Origin: Bacteroidales bacterium
Lineage (GTDB): Bacteria; Bacteroidota; Bacteroidia; Bacteroidales; JAAUTT01
Assembly (NCBI GenBank): GCA_025350365.1
Contig: JANXXY010000443.1
Coordinates: forward strand, 1 to 13,205
Length of the DNA: 13,205 nucleotides
Direction of reading: 5' to 3'
The notes under the pieces were generated by a model that did not search any database, had not been told where the DNA came from, and worked only from the letters and a program-made list of their open reading frames with translations. Shown one piece after another: positions 7,853 to 13,205 of the stretch (position 1 is the first letter of the stretch; each line of letters starts with the position of its first letter). The translations under genes were made by a program, and so were the position numbers.

Positions 7853-8953
7853 CTAGATAAGCTGCTTAGGACCGTCACCTATAAAATCGTGAATAACTCT
7901 TCCACCTTCACAGAATTGAACCAATTCCGATTGAATAAACTCATGAACCTGATCTTTATAAATGGCTGGATAAATCATATGAATATTGGGTCCGGCATCG
8001 AGTGTGAAACAAACAGGAATTCCACTTCGGCGTCGATAATCTTTTACTTTTTCGATGACAGAGAGTGTGGCAGGTTGAAGTAAAATAAACGAATCGGACG
8101 AAGACATCATTAATGCATGAAGGCTCATGGCTTCGTTTTCAACTATTTTCACAAAGCCATCCATGTCACCAGACTGAATAATCCTTATAAGACTTGACAT
8201 ATTATCCCGCACCTGCTGATATCTGGCCGATGCATATGGGTGATATTTCATAAGTTGGTGACCGGCGCTGCTCGACACTGTTTTTCTGGCCGATGAAACC
8301 ACCAATATTGAGTCGTGCATATCTGTTAACAAAGGATGCACGTCGTACGGAAAAGGCACTCCGTATAAATTTGAACTATCATTATAATCAACCGTTTCGC
8401 CCCAAACAACATACCCACCATAAACCGACCGGCAAGCACTCCCCGACCCCAGTCTTGCCAGATATGAAGCTTTTTGATAAAAATTCATCGTTCCCGAAAC
8501 AGCGCCATTCAATTGTTTTTCAATAGAACAAAAACACAAAGCCAGAGCGCTAAATGCTGAGGCAGAAGAAGCAATTCCGGCCGAATGCGGAAAGGTGTTA
8601 TGTGATTGAATATTCATTCGCACTTGCGAAATAAACGGAATATCGAATATCAGGTTTTTGATATACCCGCTAATACGTTCTTCAAATGAAAATTCAATAG
8701 CATTAGAAAATGCAAATTGTATTTCAGGAGATGTCAATGCCTCGATAAATTCGTATTCTATGGTACTTTCCGTAAAAGCCTGTGATAAAGTAAGACTCAA
8801 GGATGGATTTGAAGGCAATTGTCCTTCGCGTTTCCCCCAATACTTTACCAGGGCAATATTGGACGGACTTCGCCACGATACTTTTCCGAACAAAGCTCCG
8901 GTACCATGGCTCATTTTAAAAGGCTCAGACATGTCTGTATTTTTTTGTCCCAA
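7853..8953 (-). CDS. mvaD: Diphosphomevalonate decarboxylase
   Basis: This enzyme converts 5-diphosphomevalonate to isopentenyl diphosphate, with ATP consumption and loss of CO2, as the last step of the classical mevalonate pathway. The 366-residue product carries all the familiar motifs. SNIALVKYWGKR at 31-42 has Lys37, equivalent to yeast Lys18. FPHSAGIASSASAF lies at 121-134. ARLGSGSACRSVYGG at 166-180 has Ser170 and Arg175, matching yeast Ser153 and Arg158. FTLDAGPN at 316-323 has Asp319, matching the catalytic yeast Asp302. The N-terminus before the first motif is about 19 residues longer than in yeast, so Met8 or Met14 could be the real start. It lies 63 bases after the LTA-synthase-like gene and 90 bases before the mevalonate kinase gene. 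A phosphomevalonate decarboxylase role is the alternative, but the conserved residues fit the classical enzyme well. Confidence 0.93.
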   Translation of the reverse strand: MGQKNTDMSEPFKMSHGTGALFGKVSWRSPSNIALVKYWGKREGQLPSNPSLSLTLSQAFTESTIEYEFIEALTSPEIQFAFSNAIEFSFEERISGYIKNLIFDIPFISQVRMNIQSHNTFPHSAGIASSASAFSALALCFCSIEKQLNGAVSGTMNFYQKASYLARLGSGSACRSVYGGYVVWGETVDYNDSSNLYGVPFPYDVHPLLTDMHDSILVVSSARKTVSSSAGHQLMKYHPYASARYQQVRDNMSSLIRIIQSGDMDGFVKIVENEAMSLHALMMSSSDSFILLQPATLSVIEKVKDYRRRSGIPVCFTLDAGPNIHMIYPAIYKDQVHEFIQSELVQFCEGGRVIHDFIGDGPKQLI

Positions 8954-8994
8954 GTAAATTTAAGCAGTATATGCGTTTTAAAACATATTAATAA

Positions 8995-9023
8995 CAAATA
9001 AGTTTGGGAAATGCACTTATTTG
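8995..9023 (-). terminator. Hairpin straddling the stop codon of the LTA-synthase-like gene
   Basis: CAAATAAGT (8995-9003) and ACTTATTTG (9015-9023) form a perfect 9-base inverted repeat around an 11-base loop. The gene's TAA (9017-9019 on the plus-strand numbering) lies inside one arm. In the minus-strand transcript the stem is followed by an A/U-rich run (UUAUUAAUAUGUUUU). It may act as a weak terminator, an attenuator or an mRNA end-protecting stem between this gene and mvaD. The stem is AT-rich and lacks a true poly-U tail, so a strong intrinsic terminator is not claimed. Confidence 0.35.
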
Positions 9024-10546
9024 ATAGGACTTAATTCATTTTGAATAAATACAGTAAGCGAGGCAGCATGAGCCTTTGTTTTTTTGATCAGGCTATTTAG
9101 TTCCGGGGAATTTCGATCCGTTACCGGAATCAATGTTTTGCCCTCGCCCCAGCGATATAATAACGGCTTGTCATCGGCAATAACACATCCCTTGCTGTTC
9201 ATGCCCACTTTAAAATCGTTCACCGCGTAAAAAACATCACTCGAATCGTTAGTAAGCAAATTATTCCCCGATTTCAAATAGGCTGTATTTTGCAAAGCAA
9301 GATTGAAAATTGTTGGGAATATATCCTTATGCGATCCGAAACGATTAGGGTCAAATTTTCCTTTGCGATATTTTTCTGGTACATAAATCACTAATGGCAC
9401 ACTCAATTTTTGCAGGAGATGGCTATCAGTAAAATCGAACAATGCTAACGAGTTGTGATCGCCTGTGGCCACAACAATCGTATTTTCACCCAACGGACTC
9501 TCTTTTATATGTTTAATAAATCTTCCCAAACAGTCGTTTGCATACTGATAATTGGTTAAATTCTTCGTTGCGATTGTCTGGTCGCACCGCAACACCTTAC
9601 GAATACTGTCCGGGATGAATACCGGAAAAGGCTTGTAAGTTTCAGGCAATTCATAAGGTGTATGGTTTGTTGTTGAAAACGCAAAAACAAACTGTGGCTT
9701 ACCGTGTGTGTTAGAAATCAATTGCATTATTCTATCGAACATAAATTCATCAAAAACACCCCATTCACCCTTGGAGGCTGCCGGAACTTTGGCAAGAATA
9801 GTTGCACTGCCTTCAGCATGTTGAAAATATTGTTTTACAATATATTTGTCGAGATTGCGCCAACCTAACTTGGCTCCTGTAACGAAACTTGTTTCGTAAC
9901 CATTTTTAATAAATGGCAATGCTACAGATGACTCCAGCGATTTGCCCATATATTTGGACTGTGATATAGGTGTAAGCGGAGTGTTTACCATCAATCCTTC
10001 CAGTGAATGAATGGTTCCGTTACGACACGAAAGAAAGTTGCGAAATAAATAACAATCGGGTAAAACTGTTTCGAGAGTTCCAAGCAAATTAAGTGTCGGA
10101 GAATGCAGATCGAGGTAATAATTGCTCATGCTTTCCATCATAATAAAAACAACATTGGGAGGATTGTTTTTCAGAAAATCATTCGGTGCAGTAGAATCAA
10201 TCATCGCTGCGAATGGAGACATATTCCCGATGGAATGCCCAAGGTATTGCGAAACGGCATCCGAGGAAGATTGAAATCCATAACGTGATATAGTTTTGTC
10301 AATATCAATATCAATCTCAAAATTGCTTCGGTCTGCAAGAGCATCTTTTAGAGAAAAGACGCCATTCATTGTAAGCGAATTCACAAAATTATTTGCCGAA
10401 ATTACGGCATCATCCTTTTCAATAGGATGCAGGCCTAATGAGCCCCTCATGCCAATGCCAAAAAAAACGAAAAAAATCAGAGTAGCTGCCACCTTTAACC
10501 ACAATGGACGCATAGTAATCTCCCATTTTAGGTGTGAAATTCGCAT
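9017..10546 (-). CDS. LTA-synthase-like sulfatase-fold transferase, TM5 plus catalytic portion (downstream piece of interrupted gene)
   Basis: The 509 residues are the C-terminal part of a membrane enzyme of the LTA synthase/phosphoglycerol transferase family, which belongs to the alkaline-phosphatase/sulfatase superfamily. A transmembrane helix at about 17-34 is followed by an extracytoplasmic catalytic domain. Likely metal and catalytic residues are Glu138 in IMMESMS, nucleophile Thr178 in CRNGTIHSLEG, Arg230 in LGWRNL, His295 in TNHTPYEL, and Asp363-His364 in ATGDHNS. All positions expected from LtaS therefore appear intact. The substrate is unknown; Bacteroidota are not known to make lipoteichoic acid, so transfer of a phospho-head group to another glycan or lipid is inference. 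The frame is the same as that of the upstream piece, separated only by TAA at 10553-10555 and two codons. Met12 (10513), preceded by GGGAG six bases away, is an alternative start. Confidence 0.8.
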   Translation of the reverse strand: MRISHLKWEITMRPLWLKVAATLIFFVFFGIGMRGSLGLHPIEKDDAVISANNFVNSLTMNGVFSLKDALADRSNFEIDIDIDKTISRYGFQSSSDAVSQYLGHSIGNMSPFAAMIDSTAPNDFLKNNPPNVVFIMMESMSNYYLDLHSPTLNLLGTLETVLPDCYLFRNFLSCRNGTIHSLEGLMVNTPLTPISQSKYMGKSLESSVALPFIKNGYETSFVTGAKLGWRNLDKYIVKQYFQHAEGSATILAKVPAASKGEWGVFDEFMFDRIMQLISNTHGKPQFVFAFSTTNHTPYELPETYKPFPVFIPDSIRKVLRCDQTIATKNLTNYQYANDCLGRFIKHIKESPLGENTIVVATGDHNSLALFDFTDSHLLQKLSVPLVIYVPEKYRKGKFDPNRFGSHKDIFPTIFNLALQNTAYLKSGNNLLTNDSSDVFYAVNDFKVGMNSKGCVIADDKPLLYRWGEGKTLIPVTDRNSPELNSLIKKTKAHAASLTVFIQNELSPIK

Positions 10547-10552
10547 TATTAA

Positions 10553-11047
10553 TTATCTTAAGCCTAAAAAACATACTGTTATTGCGATTCCAATACGGAC
10601 GATTGGGTAATCCGTCCAAACCGAACGCAAAACAGCTTTCGTGTCGTCTTCTATAATGCCAAAAGCCAATAGGTTTAAATGACTTTGGAAAAATTTAAAG
10701 AAATAAAAATCAATAATTAATACCCATAACAGGATGAAATAAACCGGAACAGCATAAAAAAACAAAACCCGGTTACTAAAGCTTTCAAGGGCTATAAACT
10801 TTTTCGGGACAAAAAGTAAAACGAGCGCAACCAGTATAGGTAAAACCATTACATAAGCCAGCACAATAGTATCATAACGTAACCCAACTATATAAGCAAA
10901 AAACAAATCGCGAAGAAAAGGTCGCAAATCAGAATAGCTCCCAAAGCAGGTCATTAACAATACACGAAAAATCATAAACACAAGTACCCCTAAAACATAC
11001 AATGGAACAATCTTACAAAGAAACCGATTAAATGAGTTAAAATTCAT
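10553..11047 (-). CDS. LTA-synthase-like transferase, N-terminal TM1-4 portion (upstream piece of interrupted gene)
   Basis: This 164-residue, strongly hydrophobic product is the N-terminal membrane domain of the LTA-synthase-like enzyme encoded further downstream. Transmembrane segments lie at about 12-32, 60-79, 92-115 and 148-163. The segment between the last two, containing HLNLLAFGIIEDDTKA, is the kind of conserved loop seen before the last helices in this family. The gene ends at TAA (10553-10555), yet the same frame continues two codons later with ATG and TM5. Joined across the stop, the product would be about 676 residues, a usual length for the family. On its own this piece has no catalytic residues. 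It starts 65 bases after the GYDIA kinase gene, and a 16-base palindrome lies in that gap. Whether it is a pseudogene half, a separately translated subunit or a sequencing artefact cannot be decided here. Confidence 0.72.
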   Translation of the reverse strand: MNFNSFNRFLCKIVPLYVLGVLVFMIFRVLLMTCFGSYSDLRPFLRDLFFAYIVGLRYDTIVLAYVMVLPILVALVLLFVPKKFIALESFSNRVLFFYAVPVYFILLWVLIIDFYFFKFFQSHLNLLAFGIIEDDTKAVLRSVWTDYPIVRIGIAITVCFLGLR

Positions 11048-11070
11048 ATCACGAATTATTCATTAAACTA

Positions 11071-11086
11071 ACATTCGTGCGAATGT
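11071..11086. promoter_or_regulatory. 16-base palindrome upstream of the LTA-synthase-like gene
   Basis: ACATTCG and CGAATGT flank a 2-base centre, giving a perfect inverted repeat in the 65-base gap between the GYDIA kinase stop and the ATG at 11047. It ends 24 bases before that start. The shape fits a dimeric repressor operator. As RNA it could form only a short six-pair hairpin with a four-base loop and has no U tract after it, so a terminator is less likely. Confidence 0.35.
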
Positions 11087-11112
11087 AATAAAATTTCCGA
11101 ATTGATAAACCG

Positions 11113-12030
11113 TTAACGTGCCATCTCAGAATATTTAAGAATTGTTCGAAATCCATGCGATTCAAAATAAGACACAACATCATTTTCAGGACTTGATGAT
11201 GCCGCCATTACAAAATCGCCTCCCCAGGCACCCAGCGATTTTACAACACCGGGAAAATCGGGAAATAGTGTTTGCTTTATTGTGGGTTGTCGCAAAATTT
11301 CAGAAAGTATAGTTTCGTGCCGGTCAAGCAATTTTACGAAAAGAGAAAAATCCGCCGTCTTCGAAATTGTTGCGGTAATTTCGGAAATCTGCCGAATAGG
11401 CTCCTCTATTGAATTATCATTGCGAATAAAATCACCTAAGCTTTTAGCGGAATCCTGTTTTTTATCCAAATATACAAAATACAAATAATCGCAAAAAGGA
11501 GGTGAAAAAACAATTGGTTTCACAGATGGAATTCGGCCTGTTACCTGATAAATAATGGGGGATGAACTTGCTGCACAAGCAATATCATAACCGGAACCCT
11601 GTGAAACCTTCCAATGCAGTTGAAACGGATCAATTTCAGCCCATGCTGCCATATTGGCCGTTAATGTTGAACTGGTGCCAAGCCCCCATAACCTTGGAAA
11701 ATTAGTATCAGTGTCTACTTGAACAGCAACATTGAGAAACGTTGAATTTAAATCCCTGCATGACCTAAGCAGAAATTGTAAACGAGAGGCAATTTCTTGA
11801 TCAGACGAGGTAATTATCTCCAAATCATTAATCGAGAGTTCTCCAGTAAACCAGGTTTTACCCATTTCTTTTGCATTCCAAACCAGTGTTGATAATTCAG
11901 AAATTTCACTAACACGGAGGTTTTGGCCGAATTTTACAGGAATAGCCAGGGCTTTTGCTCCTAAAAGCACCAGATATTCACCGGTGATAAGGAGTTTGCC
12001 ATGCGAATAAAAATTATAATTATGGATCAT
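11113..12030 (-). CDS. GYDIA family GHMP kinase, probable phosphomevalonate kinase
   Basis: This is a 305-residue small-molecule kinase of the GHMP superfamily. Motif 1 is GKLLITGEYLVLLG at 11-24. The phosphate-binding motif 2 is LWGLGTSSTLTAN at 114-126. The family-naming GSGYDIACAAS runs from 145 to 155. A degenerate motif 3, LGAWGGDFVMAAS, lies at about 266-278. The GSGYDIA segment resembles the GSGxDV segment of eukaryotic phosphomevalonate kinases more than the HGxPSGxD of mevalonate kinase. The cluster otherwise has a reductase, a mevalonate kinase and a decarboxylase, so phosphomevalonate kinase is the missing step this gene would fill. That role is inference; a second mevalonate kinase is the alternative. 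Its ATG overlaps the stop of the HMG-CoA reductase gene (ATGA at 12027-12030), suggesting translational coupling. It is followed after 65 bases by the LTA-synthase-like gene. Confidence 0.85.
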   Translation of the reverse strand: MIHNYNFYSHGKLLITGEYLVLLGAKALAIPVKFGQNLRVSEISELSTLVWNAKEMGKTWFTGELSINDLEIITSSDQEIASRLQFLLRSCRDLNSTFLNVAVQVDTDTNFPRLWGLGTSSTLTANMAAWAEIDPFQLHWKVSQGSGYDIACAASSSPIIYQVTGRIPSVKPIVFSPPFCDYLYFVYLDKKQDSAKSLGDFIRNDNSIEEPIRQISEITATISKTADFSLFVKLLDRHETILSEILRQPTIKQTLFPDFPGVVKSLGAWGGDFVMAASSSPENDVVSYFESHGFRTILKYSEMAR

Positions 12031-13205
12031 TTTTTTCGATGCTGTTCCAGAAACTCCCTTACACCGTTGAAAGAAACAGACTTTTCGGTAAAATACAGCT
12101 TTGCATCTGTTATTTCAGCTACTGAAGCCTCCAATTGATTTAAGATATTGGTAAGGTGCATTTTCATGTGTCCTTTTTGAATACCACTTGTAATTAGTGC
12201 ACGGATGGCCGAAAAATGATTAGCCAAACCAACAGCCGCAATAATCATCATTAATTGCTTAGCATCTGGGCTGCCCAATAATTGCATAGTTCTGGCGGCT
12301 AATGGATGCGAGGAGGTTAATCCGCCAACCACACCAATGTTTAAAGGCGCTTCAAATGAAAACATAAAAACGTTGTTGGATATTGAAATATTTGAAAGGG
12401 ATTTATATTTACCCGACCGGCTTGCATAAGCATGAATTCCGGCTTCAACCGCTCTAAAATCGTTACCTGAAGCAAGCACAACAGCATCAATTCCATTCAT
12501 AATTCCCTTGTTATGTGTTACCGCGCGATAGATATCACTTTCAGCAATTTTTACTGCTGTTTCAAATTTTTCGACAAAGCAAGAGGCGCTAATCGATTCA
12601 TCCATACCAGAGAACGCAGATACAGGAGCCTCCACCCAACATTTCACGATACATTCAGGTGTATAATTGGATAGTATGGCCATAATCACGTTGCATTCAC
12701 CCTGGTGAGCGAAATGTATTAAACAGTATTCCAGCAGTGATCCGGCCATATTTTCAAGCACGGAATTGATGAAATTTGCCCCCATGGAATCAACAGTTTC
12801 AAAAGATACGTTTAATCTGAAATAATAAGGAATGTCGGCTGTTCCATCTTCCAAGCAAATATTTATTATTCCGCCTCCGCGTTTTTCCATATTTGAGGTA
12901 ATCAACCTGGCGTTGGATAGCAAGTATTCGTGCAATGTTAGCCAATGTTGGCTGAGAAGATCACCATTTCCCGAAAATGTAAAATGAACCTGGCCTGTTT
13001 TAAGGGTAGAAATAACCTCAGCATGAAATCCTCCGTGGTTTGCCCAGAACTTTGCGGCTGCCGAAGCTGCCGCCACAACGGAACTCTCATCAATAACCAT
13101 TGGCACATGAAATATTTCGCCATTAATAAGGAAATTTGGAGCAACACTATACGGCAGGTAAAAATTGGTAAGGGTATTTTCGCTAAATCCGTTGAATCGT
13201 TCCTG
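12027..13205 (-). CDS. Class II hydroxymethylglutaryl-CoA reductase (5' end beyond window)
   Basis: The enzyme interconverts HMG-CoA and mevalonate with a nicotinamide cofactor, here presumably in the biosynthetic direction. The open frame runs off the window edge, so the GTG at 13104-13106 is not the real start. 392 residues are visible and about 40 N-terminal ones are probably missing from a usual length near 430. Visible landmarks, numbered from the window edge, are FSENTLTNFYLPY near residue 7, PMVIDESSVVAAAS with Glu40 (Pseudomonas mevalonii Glu83), VDSMGAN near 138, THNKGIMNG with Lys233 (Lys267), SGNDFRAVEAG with Asp249 (Asp283), and GIQKGHMKMH with His346 (His381). Spacing between these residues agrees closely with the P. 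mevalonii enzyme. The class II ('degradative') sequence type is common in mevalonate-making Bacteroidota. Its stop overlaps the start of the GYDIA kinase gene. Confidence 0.95.
   Translation of the reverse strand, partial: QERFNGFSENTLTNFYLPYSVAPNFLINGEIFHVPMVIDESSVVAAASAAAKFWANHGGFHAEVISTLKTGQVHFTFSGNGDLLSQHWLTLHEYLLSNARLITSNMEKRGGGIINICLEDGTADIPYYFRLNVSFETVDSMGANFINSVLENMAGSLLEYCLIHFAHQGECNVIMAILSNYTPECIVKCWVEAPVSAFSGMDESISASCFVEKFETAVKIAESDIYRAVTHNKGIMNGIDAVVLASGNDFRAVEAGIHAYASRSGKYKSLSNISISNNVFMFSFEAPLNIGVVGGLTSSHPLAARTMQLLGSPDAKQLMMIIAAVGLANHFSAIRALITSGIQKGHMKMHLTNILNQLEASVAEITDAKLYFTEKSVSFNGVREFLEQHRKK

Noticed and set aside
8975..8984. GTTTTAAAAC palindrome upstream of mvaD
   Set aside because: It is a short, self-complementary A/T run of the kind expected by chance in AT-rich DNA, with no matching flanks.
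8658..9001. Overlapping plus-strand ORFs antisense to the start of mvaD
   Set aside because: They mirror the conserved decarboxylase coding sequence and have no independent protein features.
10419..10619. Alternative minus-strand frame spanning the junction of the two LTA-synthase-like pieces, suggesting a frameshift
   Set aside because: The two pieces are in the same frame. The alternative frame lacks hydrophobic or family-like sequence, so a point stop, not a frameshift, explains the break.
13104..13106. GTG at this position as the start of HMG-CoA reductase
   Set aside because: The frame stays open to the window edge, and the 33 codons upstream encode conserved reductase sequence (SENTLTNFYLPY, APNFLING). 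The true start is therefore outside the window.
1..13205. Search for CRISPR arrays, insertion sequences, tRNA/rRNA genes, toxin-antitoxin or defence genes
   Set aside because: No regular repeat-spacer pattern, transposase, terminal inverted repeats, cloverleaf or known defence motif was seen. All large ORFs fit housekeeping, envelope or metabolic families.

Overview
The window reads as chromosomal DNA of a member of the Bacteroidota, and nothing in it looks like a mobile element. The evidence is the gene content: a DUF5916/CBM9-type outer-membrane protein, a HAMP-GAF coiled-coil sensor of a style common in this phylum, a 'GYDIA'-type GHMP kinase, and a class II HMG-CoA reductase serving a mevalonate pathway. 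The DNA is AT-rich with very AT-rich intergenic gaps, and Shine-Dalgarno sequences are mostly absent. Use of mevalonate argues against Bacteroides itself, which uses the MEP route. It fits the Flavobacteriia, Cytophagia or Sphingobacteriia, or a mevalonate-using environmental Bacteroidales/Marinilabiliales lineage.

Left part (1-5030): about 240 bases of AT-rich sequence without a gene, then two minus-strand genes that probably form one unit. These are rsmA (16S rRNA dimethyladenosine methylase) and, downstream, a large secreted CBM9-DUF5916 beta-barrel protein. Divergent from rsmA is a MalY/PatB-type PLP enzyme (probable C-S lyase).

Middle (5031-6820): a plus-strand membrane sensor with two transmembrane helices, a periplasmic helical domain, tandem HAMP, GAF and a C-terminal coiled coil. 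It has no recognisable output domain. Its stop codon directly abuts the stop codon of the convergent mevalonate kinase gene, with no bases between.

Right part (6821-13205): a minus-strand block that, in transcription order, encodes class II HMG-CoA reductase (5' end outside the window), a GYDIA-family GHMP kinase (the best candidate for phosphomevalonate kinase), an LTA-synthase-like sulfatase-fold membrane enzyme, diphosphomevalonate decarboxylase and mevalonate kinase. Together the four isoprenoid genes could take HMG-CoA to isopentenyl diphosphate. HMG-CoA synthase and IPP isomerase are not seen. The reductase and GYDIA kinase genes overlap (ATGA).

The clearest anomaly is in the LTA-synthase-like gene. 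One in-frame TAA, between predicted TM4 and TM5, splits an otherwise continuous reading frame into a 164-residue membrane piece and a 509-residue piece with TM5 and the complete catalytic domain. No CRISPR array, insertion sequence, rRNA or tRNA, or recognisable defence system was seen.
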